Shown piece after piece: positions 11,001-23,732 of a DNA stretch of 64,000 bases (its first letter is position 1; each line of letters begins with the position of its first letter). The notes under the pieces are model-generated. The model saw nothing but the letters and a program-made list of their open reading frames with translations, was not told the origin of the DNA and searched no databases. Source of the stretch: Euryodendron excelsum (lineage: Eukaryota; Streptophyta; Magnoliopsida; Ericales; Pentaphylacaceae); contig CM065378.1 in the NCBI GenBank assembly GCA_033060915.1, positions 16,713,501-16,777,500 of the forward strand. The letters run 5' to 3'. The translations under genes were made by a program, and so were the position numbers.

Positions 11001-13307
11001 GATTGGCTGTCAAAAAATAATAGACAAAGAAATGCAAATGCACAAATGTAAAAGAGAGAGTAGAGCGGAAAAGTTACCGTATTAGGAAAGGTGACTTTTG
11101 GCTTTGAACATTCTTTAGTGAAATACTATCGGGTTTATTGGCTGATTAGTGAACATGATGTCTTGAACTGTTTTGCCGTTTGTATAAACCACGACAACAG
11201 TACTTACACAGTTTCTTCCCTATCCAAGTTTGATTCTTCGGTTGTGTTCGTTTTGGCCCTGAACGATCCTGGTATTCATAAATGCTTTTAAAGAATTGAA
11301 ACCTTTGCAATTCTCACAGAAGTGGTCCCTTCTCACTCGTATAGGTGATTTCTTATAGAATGAGTAGATATACATACTGCACTTTGTATCCAAGTAATAA
11401 GAATCACTAAAAGCATAGGCTTATTAATATAAGTAGCCTGCCCTACTCGTTCTATATTAAAAGCTGTAACTTATCCTAACAATATTTTAGATAATCAATA
11501 TTTCACCATAGAATTAGGTAGTGGAACAAAGTTTCCCATTGATTTATACTAAGTCGTTCTTAATTCGATTGTCTCGTTGAACCCAGATCTTGGGATCTCC
11601 AGTCAACTAGGTTGGGTTGCCATTAAGGTAACTTTTAAGATAATACGCTTTAATGCCTAATCCTTTCGATGAATGAATTTCGATCTCCTACTAGACCTAA
11701 TAGTAAGATGATCTCTCAATATCCTTTGATTAAATTATTAATCATTGAATATTACATTCCTGCAAGTAATGACCTTTAACAGACATGTTTGTCGTGTTTT
11801 GTTATTATCGGGAATTCTTTGTGTCTTAAGACGTTTAAGAAGTCACTTAATACTTCTTCCCTAACTCTTGATTCTTTCGCAAAATTTGGCTGTTTACTTC
11901 TATTGCTAGAATTTTCTATGAAATTAATGCACTTCTTCTAAGACTTTATCCATTTGTGAATTTAGCGTCTTTTGATCCATAAATCCAATTTCCATAGTGT
12001 ACTATCTCTAGTACTTCTGGATGTATATGTGATTAGTGCTCATTTGTATCATAAAGTTATCAGCTTCCATTGGATTAACCCTGGGTTGAATAAAATACTT
12101 TATTCATGTCAAGATACGTTTACCCTTGTCACTTGCACGAACTTACATCACGAAGTCACAACCACCGAGACTCGATCTCGCCACATATCTATTAAATATT
12201 TGAGTTTAGACTCTACTCATTGAACCATTTGGATAACCTTGTTCTTGGATCCATCAGGTAGATTGTATGTTATCCAATTAGTTTTTCCTCCATGTAAACT
12301 ATTATTGTGGTTCAGATACAACGAAACTCCGTACATCTCTTTACTTTACTAAAGTTATCGAGACTGCACTTAGTTCCTTTTCTCTTGAGGTTTCACCTTT
12401 GACTTTAAAAGTTAGAAACATTCGGATCAGTCACTCTTTTATTTATTTATCTAGAACTATTCTTCCTTCCAACCATAGACTTAGAGTCTTGGATCTTTTG
12501 CTAATTTATAAAGTCTTCAAGATTCTTAGAGTGAAAAGCAAATGCACAAGGAAGTCCATTCCTAAAGAATGTCTCACTTTTAGAATTAGAAAATACTCTA
12601 TCGAATGATTCTAGGGTATTAGACGGATTATCGTCTACCACGACATTCACATGTACAACTGTGTTTAAGCAGACTAGGGAATAAACCCTTACACAATTTT
12701 ATAGCTTAGATTACGGATAACCTGAGCTATAATTCTGTCCATGTTAACACAGTTTTCTGTGGGGTGTACTAATAAAAACGTGTGTTTGAGAAAACAAAGC
12801 TTCCCCCCACATTTTCTGGATTATCCAAAATTTAACAGAGTAGTACACATCAATTTAATGAAGAGTTGGATTTCATTTTTTCAGCAATCAAGTTACTAAA
12901 TCAACTAGGTGTTTATAAACAGGCGAATTTGGACGTTAAGCTATTGAAGCTACATTATCACCATGTCTAATACTTTTTACTCATTTACTACATTCGTTCT
13001 CACACTCATTTGAATATTATAACATGTGCGTTGATTACTTTAAATATGCTATTCCAGTAGTACCACTAGGAACGTGGATAACTGTAAGTATACTCTTCGA
13101 TGGTACCTTCTTAATTTCATTATATTTCAAGAAACACTATAAAATACAATCAACACATGACACTTAACATAAAAGTTAGATATGCCATTACCATCACAAA
13201 CATAGATATACACAGATACATATATGGTCACTAAAAGTGTTCCAAGGTTAGCAACTAAACAAGTTATCATACTAACCAAATTAACTATACTGAAACATAA
13301 CAAGAAA
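11001..13307. other. Non-coding interior of the layer 2 element
   Basis: No conserved protein domain is seen on either strand across these 2.3 kb. Short frames are scattered and carry no motif. It is the 3' untranslated-like part between a terminal reading frame (ending 13308) and the polypurine tract. Confidence 0.5.
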
Positions 13308-13607
13308 CTAGTAAAGACTAGATGATCCTCTAGACGAGGAGCTCTCAATCCTTATCAACATAGTATCAAGCGTTCTCTTCCGTGCACGCTCGAGGGTGTT
13401 TGGCCGATAAGGAGAGTCCACATTGTGAGAACCCGCATGTTGTGCTAAAAGCCTTAACCTCTGAAAGTAAGTTGGACATGGAACGCTCTTGCGAGCAGTG
13501 CATCGAATCTTCCTGTAGTAGTTTTGATAGTGCCTCGATCCTACCTCATTCAGTCTAATCACCTGCCCCAGCAGAATAGGCCGTGCCACTGGCCTAGAAA
13601 GAACAAC
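13308..13607 (-). pseudogene. Unrecognised reading frame of the layer 2 element, 3' part
   Basis: An open frame of about 100 codons ends at a TAG at 13308-13310. It is rich in Arg and Ser and has no motif I recognise. Its 5' part lies beyond the solo LTR inserted at 13613. At the empty site, with one atcct copy kept, the frame continues without a shift into 18294-18375, giving about 128 codons. That continuity suggests it was coding in the ancestral element. It is now split. Confidence 0.45.
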
Positions 13608-13612
13608 ATCCT
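13608..13612. repeat. Left target duplication of solo LTR A
   Basis: atcct is repeated exactly at 18289-18293. Confidence 0.85.
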
Positions 13613-14658
13613 TGTAAACACCCCATTTTTGACCGCTTGATAGTCTACACTCCGTCCAGACTTGTACTCAAGTCAATATGGACGTATTCCAATCGAAATC
13701 AACTCTCTAAGTCCAAATTCCGTCTGTCCATTGCTTCGCGGGCCCACCAGGCCCAAATAGAGGCAAAATGACCAAAATGCCCTTAGGGGCATTGTCCTTT
13801 CCAATTCTAATTCTAATCCCTCTCTCGAGACAGTTGATTCTTCGAGACGGTAAATTAATTCCAAATCAGGCACGTCTTTCCGAAGACGGTAAGTCCCCTT
13901 TCCAATTTCAATCTCTCTTTCGAGACAGTTTATTCCTCGAGACGGTAAATCTACTCCAATCAGGCACGTCTTTCCGAAGACAATAAGACCCCTTTCCAAT
14001 TCCAATCCCTCTCTCGCAGACAGTTTATTCCTCGAGACGGTCTGGCACGTTTTTCGAAGAAAATCTCTTCGGAGTGGTAAGTCCCTTTAAACCCGTCGAC
14101 CGGGACAAGATCCCAAGTCCTTTAGATGGTAAAATGGTTCACCTTTGGCGCCTGCTAGCCCGCCAATACAGAAATGTCCGTTTAAGCACGTCTTTCGAAA
14201 AAGTTAATTCTCAAGCGCTAAGTCTCTTTAGCAGCTTCTCGAGATCAGGCAGTCTCGGGAATGATCGCGAACCGTCAGAGTAGTGGAAATACTCACAAAC
14301 ATCACAACCGTCAGAGTAGCGAAAATACTCACAAACAGGTCAATATGGGGAATTACCAACAAACCCTTATATCATGCCACCACCGTCAAAGTGGCGGAAA
14401 CACTCAAAACCCAGGTCAACACTGGTACCTGCTAGCCCACTTCGGTAAAAAATGACCAAACTGTCCCTTGGGCCTTTTCTGACACGTTTCTCAAGAACAC
14501 ACTTGAGTCCTCAGAACGGTGAGTCCAACCATCCAAGATTGTCTTAAAAGCAGTTCGGAATGATTAGGTGCCTTCTAGTCAGTTTCAGGCCAATTCCGAG
14601 ACTTTTCAGTCAAGATGATCATTTTGCCCCTAGGCATCCGAACGGCCCGAGAGCCACA

Positions 14659-15129
14659 CCGGCTCTGGGTATCAAACCGGTAATCTCCTGAGATTTCTTC
14701 TTGTAATATTCTCAACCTTCCTTTACCTTTTCGGATCATTTCGAGTCAGTTCCGGCAAACCCGGTACAAAATGACCGTTTTGCCCTTAGTGGGCTGGTCT
14801 CCCTTTTCGAACACACCGGCTCTGGGTATCAAACCGGTAACTTCCTGAGAATTCTTTTTATAGTATTCTCAACCTTTCTTTATCCTTTCAGATCATTCCG
14901 AGTCAGCTCCGGTAAACCCGGTACGACATGACCGTTTTGCCCCTAGTGGGCCGTTCTCCTTTTTCGACCACACCGGCTCTGGGTATCAAACCGGCAACTT
15001 TTGGCAACATTCTGAATAATGTTTCCAAATCATGAGTTTTCTTCTGGGACAATCCGAGTCCGTCTCGGCAGCTTTCCGACCCGATTGACCGTTTTGCCCC
15101 TAAAGGCCCGGTCAACCCTTCCGACACAT
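14659..15129 (+). repeat. Three 157 bp tandem repeats in U3 of solo LTR A
   Basis: The words ccggctctgggtatcaaacc recur at 14659, 14816 and 14973, exactly 157 bases apart. Each is followed by a leftover gaccgttttgccc block. Solo LTR C has two matching units near 45537 and 45693. Confidence 0.85.
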
Positions 15130-15429
15130 CTTATCCTCATTTTTCAAGTCAAATACCTCTGGGACACTATTCTAAGTGTTCCTGCTCTTTTTAGGCCTTC
15201 TAGATCATTCCCGGCCTCTTCAAATTATTTTTGAACTTTTCGGAGTCACTTCTAGTGAAACCAGGCCAAAAATTGCATAGTAGTTACTAGTACAAGCGCC
15301 TAAATCTAGTCAAAGATACGTTAGTTGCCGACCTTAATATTTTCCTAATTGGCTGGCGCCACTTTTAGTGGCCCTAGAAGCATTTTTGGCCTGGCGCCAC
15401 TGCAATAGGCGCCAGGTTTATCCCATCTT

Positions 15430-15437
15430 TATAAATA
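15430..15437 (+). promoter_or_regulatory. TATA box of solo LTR A
   Basis: TATAAATA lies at about 1.8 kb into the LTR. Equivalent boxes are at 21600 in LTR B and 46180 in LTR C, each followed by a leader with aaaccctaa or acacactc words. Confidence 0.6.
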
Positions 15438-16119
15438 CAGAGCCTCTTCCAGCGTGAAGGAGGTCCGCAAACTCAGTCTAAAAACCCTAATTTTCAATAC
15501 ACAGAGCTCGTACACTCCCAAAACCCTAGCTTCTCTAGGTTTTCCAAACCCTTGCTACCATACACAAACTCTAGCCTTAGATACACTCCTATACACCCCT
15601 ACACACATATACACTAGCCTCCAACCCTCCATTGAAGACTTGGATTGTTGCAACTACGAAGATTTGAAGACTGAAGATGAGTCCTCGAAGATCAAGACTG
15701 AAGTGAAGCGAAGATCGAAGAAAAGTAAGGCACGCAAAATAAACAAGACACAAGGTAGGCTTTCGTTTTATGTTTCTGCGCTTCCCTTCTCTCTATTCTC
15801 TCTCCTAACCCACTTGGGTTTTCTTTATTTTAATCTCCCATCTCTTTCCCCCCCTTTCTTTGCATGCTTGAAACAAGGAGACTCCCGGTCCATGTGTAGG
15901 ATTAGACTATTGGAGAGTCACCATGTCGGGGGCTTTCCTTTAGGCTAACCGGAGACCACGTGGGTTCGGTCTCCCTGATTATGTAATGAAGTCTTAACCT
16001 TGTATGTTCACGACCCAAATTTGTATTGTGCATATCATGATTCTTGTATATTCTAAAAATCATTTTCAAACTTGTTTTCAAAATTTGCATTAAACTTGTT
16101 TTCAAAATTGTATCAAAAT

Positions 16120-18060
16120 CTCCTTTTCAAAAACATGTTTTCAAAATCACAATCCTAGGGTGATTCTAGCATTTTCATGGCTAGGATTGCTTTAAGAAAG
16201 TGTTACATTTAAAGTGACTTTCATGGTCCATATTTTCAAATCTTGTTATTATCAAAACCACTATCCTAAAATGGTTCTAACCCTCTTATGGTTAGAATTG
16301 CTTTAGGAAAGTGTGACATTTATATACCTTCTAAAAACTCTCTTTTCAAAAGTCTCTTTTCCTAAAAATCTCTTTTTCAACATGCTTCCCAAAAACTCTT
16401 CTTTCCAAAGTTGTTTTCAAAAACTCCTTCCAAAAATCTATTTTTCAAAAACTCTCTTTTCAACTCCTTTCCAAAATCCTCTCCCCAAAATTCCTTTCTT
16501 GAAAACACTCCCTAGGTTTCTTTCTTAGAAAACACTCTCTAAATCTCTTTCCTAAAAATTTTTTCTAACAATCTCCTTCCAAAATTTTGTTTGCAAAACT
16601 CTCCCAAAGTTTTACTTTCCAAAAACCTCCTTCTTAAAATTCCTTTCAAAATACGCTTTTTAAAAAACTCCTCTTTAGAATCTTCCTCCAAAATCTTCGT
16701 TTCCAAAACACACTTTCCAAAAACTTTTTCCTTAGAGCCCAAGTCAAACCATAGAGCTAACAATTAGGAAATCCTAATTTTCTTTCCAAAAACATGGTTT
16801 TCAAACTTGTCTTAAAACCTAGGTTTCCAAAACCTCCTGTTTTCTACATCAAAATTACATATTTCCAAAACCTCTTTTTTACGTCAAAACTATAGCCTTC
16901 CAAATCTAGGGTTTCTAAAACTTCTCCTTTCCAAATCCTTGTCAAATCAAATCTTCCCTTTAGGAAACCAAATCCAATCTTCCCTTTAGGACACCAAATC
17001 CAATTTTTCCGTTTAGGAAACTAGATCCAATCCTCCGTTTTTTTTAAAACAAAATCAAACACTTCTTCTTAAAAACAAAGTCCAATCCCTTCCTAATCCA
17101 ACTCTTTCCTAATTCAAATCTCTCCTAATTTCCTACTTTCCTAAACCATAAGTTTCCTAAAACTTTCAAATCTTTCATTAAACATTAAGCTTCCAAATCT
17201 TTCCTAATTCAACTCTTTCCTAACTCTATCTCTTTCCAAATCTTAACTTTCCAAATCTAAGTTTTCAATCTTTTTCTAAATTCAAACTTTTCCTAATCTC
17301 AAGATCTCCTAAAACTCTAAAACTTTCTAAATTTCAAATCTTTCCAAGTTTAAAGTTTTCTAAATTCAAAACTTTCTTAAGTTAAATCTTTCTAAACTTC
17401 CAAACTTTTTAAATTTTAAACTTCCCTAAACTTCAAATATTTCCAAATCTAAAACTTTCTAAATTCGAAATTTTCTAAATTCTAAACTTTCCAACTTTCA
17501 AAACTTCCTTATTTCATAATATTCCAAATTCAAAACTTTTCCATTTCGAAAACTTCCCTAATTCGAAACCTTTCCTAAAATGACACTTTCCTAATTTCAA
17601 AACTTTCTGAAAACGAAACCTTTCCTAATTCAAAACTTTCCTAAAACGAAAATTTCCTAAAATGAAAACTTTCCTAAATTCGAACACTTTCCTAAATTGA
17701 AACTTTTCTAAAACGAAACTTTCCAAAAATGAAACTTTCCTAATTCGAATCTTCCTTAATTCCAATCTTTCTCTAATCTTCCAAGTCCAACATTCGAGTC
17801 CAATCTTTCTTAATTTCAAGTCTTTCATAAATCTTATCTTCCTGAGTCTAGGTTTCCTAAACCTCAATATTTCCAAATAAATTTTCTAATCATTCAATTT
17901 CAATTTCCAATCTTCTATTCTAAATTCAAATCAAATCCAAATTCCAATTCAATCTCTTTCTTCCAATCATATCTTCTATTTTCCATCAGACTCTTGCCAA
18001 ACAACCCATTTTTCTTAAAAACCCTCTCTTAAGGAGATATTTTCAAAATCGTTTTCCAAA
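16120..18060 (+). repeat. Low-complexity TTTCCWAA-rich tract in solo LTR A
   Basis: For almost 2 kb the sequence is made of degenerate words such as tttccaaaa, ctttcctaa and tcaaaactt with no fixed period. The same kind of tract is present in the downstream halves of LTRs B and C, so it is a family feature. Confidence 0.7.
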
Positions 18061-18288
18061 ACCCTAAGTGCAGTTTTCGGATTATGCTTAGTTTTTACGT
18101 GACCTAACTCACCTTAATCAAGTTAGGTGGCAACTCCAAATCTTTTCTAAAAGCCCTATATTCGAATGCATTTTCAATTCAAACTTAGTCGCACTCATTT
18201 TTCTAGGAGGGTGAGTTCTAATGAGAGAGTACAGTATTTTTTCCACTTGTGTGTGTATTCCTCGAGTGCGAAAAATTTGGGCGCGACA

Positions 18289-18293
18289 ATCCT
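18289..18293. repeat. Right target duplication of solo LTR A
   Basis: It is an exact copy of 13608-13612. Confidence 0.85.
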
Positions 18294-18375
18294 CTGGGCC
18301 GTGAAGATGATACATCGTGTGTAATACAGGAGGATCCGCTGGTTGTGCAGAATTTTCTGACTTATCCTCACCAAA
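18294..18375 (-). pseudogene. Unrecognised reading frame of the layer 2 element, 5' part
   Basis: This short minus-strand frame is open from just after a TAG (18376-18378) and contains an ATG at 18315-18313. It reads on in frame with 13612-13308 when solo LTR A is removed. No domain is recognised. Confidence 0.4.
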
Positions 18376-18419
18376 CTAGTTCTGACCCACCTCTTCCCAA
18401 ATGTCCATCATGTGAATTG

Positions 18420-18424
18420 CAAAC
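18420..18424. repeat. Left target duplication of the Athila-like element
   Basis: caaac is repeated exactly at 37462-37466. Confidence 0.85.
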
Positions 18425-19824
18425 TGATTGTGCTTCAAAAGTGCAATTATAAGGTCTTAATTAATACTTTGTTAGCATTAGTTTATGATTATTTATGTCT
18501 TTTTGGTTATGTTTTGATATTAATTGAGTTTATAATGCTTTATGTAGGTTTTGAGCTTAAATAAAATGATTTCAAATGCAAATTGATCGTAGGTTTCAAG
18601 AGGTTGCTGTCAAGGTATAAGCTGCTAAAGCACACAGAGTTGAAACTTTGGAAACCCATATCTCACGAACCAGAAAGGCTATTCAGGCCCATAATATGTT
18701 GATTTTACATAACTTTTTGATACCTACAACTTTCGTGATGTGACCCAGCCCATCTGAGCACTCGATAGAAGTCGTCCGTACGACTGACGACAGGATATAT
18801 ATAATAATTTACTTTTTAGTTAGATAGAGATTAGTATATAGTAGAATAGGTTTAGGAGTTTTATGTTCTGAAGGAAAAGAAGAATTCTAGGGTTTTTCTA
18901 GGGTTTGGAAGGAGGAATCATCCAATCCTTTGGAGGCTACGAATCTTTTCATCTTTCAAGGGAGCATCTTTAATCTTTAGTTTTTCTTTCTTGTTCTTAT
19001 TGTGAATTTCAGATTATATTTCTTTAATGCAAGGTTTTATTTCTTTAATTATGATTTCCATTCTTGTAATATTTATCATGTTTTTTAGTAGCTAAATCCG
19101 TTCCTAGTATGGGTTGAGAAAGTAACTAGGTTACAGATAGAGATTCAAGATAGTTATTTATTTTCCAATATTTCAAGAGCTTGGATCAAGATTTATTTTC
19201 TTGCCCATGAATGTCTTTGAAAATAATATTCTTGATCATATCTAGCATGCATGTATAGACTGATTTGTAAGTAGGGATACGTATCACTAGAATTTCTGAT
19301 AAGGATATTGATTACAATTGCATATATATTCCTATTAAGAGTACTTTAGGAATCTACTGTTCTTGATTAAGTTTCAAACATACTTTGTAGACCGGTTTAT
19401 AAACTGAGACAAGTATGAATGGGACTCTGGTATGAACACTAGTAAATAACTGAATATTGACTCTAAAAGGGTGATCGAATCTTAAAGTCCGTTAATCAAA
19501 ACTATCTTGGGAACCTATCTGTAGGCCTATTACTGAATCAAACCCTGCCAAGACCATTTTATAATATTTGAATACAATCCTAAAATTAGTTTAATTTTAT
19601 TGTCGGATAATTTAGATCAATCATCTTCAACAATTGATTTTGATTTTCTTTTTGGAAGTTTTTCTGCAATTTTAATTGATTCTGAATTCATTATTATTTT
19701 GTCCTGATTGCAGACCTTATTTATAAAGTTTATTTATTGTGTTCCCTGTGGATCGACCTCGGACTTACTGAGATATTATTACTGTATCGTAATAGCACAC
19801 TGGCGGATATAAATTGCACTATTC

Positions 19825-19829
19825 AGGAG
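19825..19829. repeat. Left target duplication of solo LTR B
   Basis: aggag is repeated exactly at 24846-24850. Confidence 0.85.
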
Positions 19830-19989
19830 TGTAAGCATCCTATTTTTGCTCGCTCGGCAATCTCCAGCCCGACCGGGTTCGGTTTCTAACATCACAACAC
19901 ATGCAGGTTTAAGATGAGTCTTACAATCTCCAATTCAACCAACTGGTTGCTTCTCGGGCCCACAAGGACCCGCTGAAGCCATAAGCACC

Positions 19990-20340
19990 ATTATTCCAAG
20001 CAGCTTTCCGGACCGGGCGGTCTCGGAAACCAACGCCATCCAGGTAGCTTCCTGGGATTAGGCGATCTTGGGGACCAACACCTCATCAAATTCTAGACGG
20101 TTCACTTCTAGCGCCTGCTAGCCCGCCAAGGTAGAATGTCTGTCATTTGGTAGTTCTCCAAGACCGGGCGTTCTCAGAGACCAACACCACCTTTCCAGGT
20201 AGCTTTCTGGGACCAGGCGTTCTCAGGAACCAACACCACCCTTGCAAGTTGTTCTCTAAGAACGGGCGTTCTTAGAGACCAACACCGCCCAGGTAGTTTT
20301 CCAAGATCAGGCGGTCTCAGGAAGCAACACCTAGGTCAAC
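19990..20340 (+). repeat. Degenerate 55-60 bp repeats in U3 of solo LTR B
   Basis: About six units carry the words aggtagctttctgggaccag, gcgttctcag and gaccaacacc. They occupy the position of other U3 repeats in the family and may be promoter-proximal enhancer-like repeats. Confidence 0.6.
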
Positions 20341-21599
20341 ACCGGCGCCTTTTAGCCCGACTTGGTGAAAAATGACCAAACTTGCCCTTTGGGCTTCCAG
20401 GCACGTTTTGAAAAAGTTCAAAATCCCTTAAAATGATAAGTCCATCCTTCCAAAATGTTGTTAAACCATTAGGCGTCCCCCGCACGCCATTTGGTTCGAA
20501 TCTGGTCCTATTTTGGCCCATTCCAACCAAAATGACTATTTTGCCCCTAAACACCTCAAAATTGCACAAACCCCGCCGAACGGTAAAATACTCTCCCAAA
20601 ACCATTCCTGAACAACCCTACACACTTAACACAACACACCGAACCATTCCTGACCATTTCCAGCCAATCTTGGTCAAAATGACCGTTTTGCCCCTAGAAA
20701 CCCTAATATGCCTCGACACAGCACCAGCCTTGGGATTTAGAGAAAAGGGTTTCACCATACACTCTTGTTTAACCCGAGGAGAACCCTGCACCACTAAACA
20801 AACGCGACTCGATAAAAGTTCCCTGGAGCGTCTCACAAACGCTGCGCCTAAATTGTCTTTTCTCCCGATTTTCTAATTATAATGCACCGTCAACTGACTT
20901 GAGATATGCGTAAATCAGGGAATCCTCGAAAGCTCGTTCATAGATCTTTCCATCGATACGGCTCGATCGGATAGATTGCTTCCTAAAGCCCTCCATCGTA
21001 CAGTGCGAAAACTACAACTTTCAGCAACTCCTAGAACGTCTCGCAGACTTTCCGCCAAGGTTGACTTTTTCTCTGATTCCCTAATCAAAACGCATCGTCA
21101 AATGACTTGAGAAATGTGTAAATCTGAGAATTCCTGAAAGTATTTCCAGAATACTTTCCATCGGTACGATTCGATCGAAAAGATCGCTTCCCGAAGGCCT
21201 CAATCACACAGCACGAAAACAGCTACTTTCGAACACCTTTAGAGCGTATCACAAACGCTCCGTAAAAGTGTCCTTTTTTGCATGCTTCCCGACACAGTAT
21301 CTCACACTTCCAAACATAACTTTCCAAAAACATGAAAGTTCACGAGAAACCTCAAGAGAACACCATGAGTGCGACCGATTCCCCCGAAACCTCCTCAATT
21401 GACTCAATTATCGAGGCAAAGTTTGGACGAACCTTCCCGGTGATGGAGCGTATGCTACATGCGCTCAATTTTTGATCAGATTGACCAACTTTCGATCAAC
21501 AGTCGAGATTTATCCAGTACAATGGGTGCCACGTGTCATTCTGGCAATGGAACAGTACCTGCTCATGTAGCACATGCGCCAGGCCTGTTCCAGATTGCC

Positions 21600-21608
21600 T
21601 ATAAATAG
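21600..21608 (+). promoter_or_regulatory. TATA box of solo LTR B
   Basis: TATAAATAG lies 1.77 kb into the LTR, matching the placement in LTRs A and C. Confidence 0.6.
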
Positions 21609-22748
21609 AGGCCTCCCCTTTTGTATATTCCAGGTCCAAAATTGATGCGAAATTCTGTTGAAATCACTCCAGAAACTCGAATCCTTACATATATTCCACC
21701 CCTCCAACACTTAGGCTAGATTCTATCTCTCTCAAGCCTATATACTCTACATACAAGGCCTCATACACACTTACACACTCCACTCCAGTCCCTCAAGCCC
21801 TCTTGAAGTCACTCAAACTCCAATCAAGACATCCATTGAAGACTACAAGTGTGTTGAAGGCAAAAGGCGGTATTTCTTTTACATTTGTGCTCTCCCCCAC
21901 TCTTCTCTTCTCCCTCCTAGCCTACTTAGGCTATTCTTTATTTTAATCCCCTTCTTCAACCCCCCTTTTCTTGTATGCTTGAGCTAAGAGGACTCTTAGA
22001 TCATGCCTAGAGGAAAGCAAGTAAGAGCCACCGTGTAGGGGAACCTCTCACTAGCCTACTTTAAGATGGTATGACCTAGGAGCCTCTTGTTTATGTGGTG
22101 TAGCCTAAAAGCCTTGTATGTGAATCATGACCCCTTGCATATTACTATTTTGATCATGTCTTGTGTTCTTGGCTTCATTTTATGCTTATTGTCATATTCC
22201 ACAATGCTTACATTGCTCTTAATTTTATGCCATTTCCAAGTTCTACATTCCACTAGACTTGCATAAAGGTTGCTTTCCATTTCTCTAATTTTTAAGATTT
22301 TCATTCTTTCAAGCATAGTGGTTGGAATGGCCCCATAGAACCCTCTCTTTAGTGGTCTCCTTTTTGTTGGCCATATGAACCCTCTCTTGGTGGAATGTTT
22401 CCCTTGAAAAATGGTTTTCGAAGTTCTTCTCAAAAGATGATTTTCAAAAGTGCATTCTCTCCATCCTTGCATCAAGAATGATTTTTCAAAAATTGCCATC
22501 ATTATGTTAATTTTTGAAACCCCCACTTTTGCCAAGATAAATGTTATAATGGCCATGAGGAAACTTTCCTTGGAATGGTCTCCAATCACCAACCATGTAA
22601 ACCATACTCTTGGTTAGAGTCAAAATTTTCATAGAAATGATCTTTAAAAGAGTTGTCCACCAAAGTCCATTGCATAGCATGTTTTGTCCTTCAAAATTCT
22701 TTCCAAAAGTGCATTAAACTAACTTTCAAAACCATCTTCCAATCCAAT

Positions 22749-23035
22749 TCTAGGTTAACTTGACCCTAGTTGTCTAACCTAGGTTAACTTGACCCTAGTT
22801 ACCTAATCCTAGGTTAACTTGACCCTAGTTGTCTCACCTTAGGTTAACCTACCCCTAAGTCATCCTAACCTTAGGTTAACCCTACCCTAGTTAGTTAACC
22901 CTAGGTCACCTTAACCTTAGGTTAACCCCACCTTCTTTAGTTAACCATAGGTCATCTTAACCTTAGGTTAACCTAACCTAAGTTAGTTAACCTTAGGTCA
23001 CCCCTAACCTTAGGCCAACCTTACCTAGGTTAGTA
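22749..23035 (+). repeat. Minisatellite of TTAGGTTAACC-type units in solo LTR B
   Basis: About eight units of 30-47 bp each contain the palindrome GGTTAACC or GGTTAACTT followed by gaccctagtt or cctaagtt. It is absent from LTR A and weak or absent in LTR C, so it arose in this branch. Confidence 0.75.
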
Positions 23036-23732
23036 TACATCAAGGTTCCAACTCTTGAACCCTTTTCTAAATGATCACTCAATTTTAAACTATCCTCATA
23101 ACCCATTTTTCCAAAACATTCTACTCTCTTGATTTAAAAAAAAAAAACAACTCCATAAACTTTTCAAATGTCCTTACACTCCATCTCCAAGACATTTCCA
23201 AAAATGCTTTTAAAAAGTTATAAACCTAAGGTGTCCCTAGCCCCCTCATGGCTGGGGATTCCAAGGACAAGTGATAAATCAAGATCAACCTCTACGGTTG
23301 TCCATATTAGGATTCCAAACCCTTAGCCATTTCTAAAAACCACTTTCAAAAACTAATTCATCAAAACATTCTAAAATCATGCCTCCAAAGTTTTCAAAAC
23401 AAGATTTCAAAAACACTTTCAAGTTTTCTTGAGTCATGCCAAAGCATTTTTTTCCAAAACTCCCTTAAAGTTGATCCAAAAACATTTTCAAAACACGCCA
23501 CCATCCAATTTCAAGTCAAAACTTCCAAGACCACAAAGAGTCTTTAACTTCCAAAGACGTCAAAGTGTCTTAAACTTTTTCAAAGACCTCAAAGTGTCTT
23601 AAACTTTTCAAAGGCCCTAATGTGCCTTCTCCATCGGGCTTCTGCCCAAACTACGAATGACTTGATTTTCGCCAAATGAGATACGTAGCCAACCTAAAAT
23701 GGTGCGGTCATAACTTTTATTTCGACTCCAAT

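Larger units (their letters stand above)
13613..18288 (+). mobile_element. Solo LTR A, large Ogre-like family (4.7 kb)
   Basis: It starts TGTAAACACC, ends GGGCGCGACA and is flanked by exact atcct duplications. It has no internal region, primer site or coding, so a solo LTR is the simplest reading. A TATA box at 15430-15437 is followed by a leader-like stretch. U3 is full of GACCGTTTTGCCCCTA-like motifs. The 3' half is a long low-complexity run of TTTCCAAAA/TTTCCTAA-like words. Two relatives lie at 19830-24845 and 44548-48827. Ogre elements are known for LTRs of this size and GCGACA-like ends, so I favour that lineage. A terminal-repeat-less non-autonomous element is the alternative. Confidence 0.75.

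Noticed and set aside
15454..15948. 164-codon frame after the TATA box of solo LTR A
   Set aside because: The position is suggestive, but the peptide is low in complexity and the matching region of LTR C has stops.
18121..18145. ggtggcaactcc / ggtggcgactcc words near the ends of the large LTRs as primer sites
   Set aside because: They resemble Ogre-type primer sites but lie inside the LTR, well before the terminal GCGACA and the target duplication.
20433..20876. 147-codon frame in solo LTR B as a gene
   Set aside because: It reads through repeated gaccgttttgccc blocks, has no domain and is not kept in solo LTRs A or C.
22125..22592. 155-codon minus-strand frame as a gene
   Set aside because: It lies in the low-complexity leader region of a solo LTR and has no recognisable motif.
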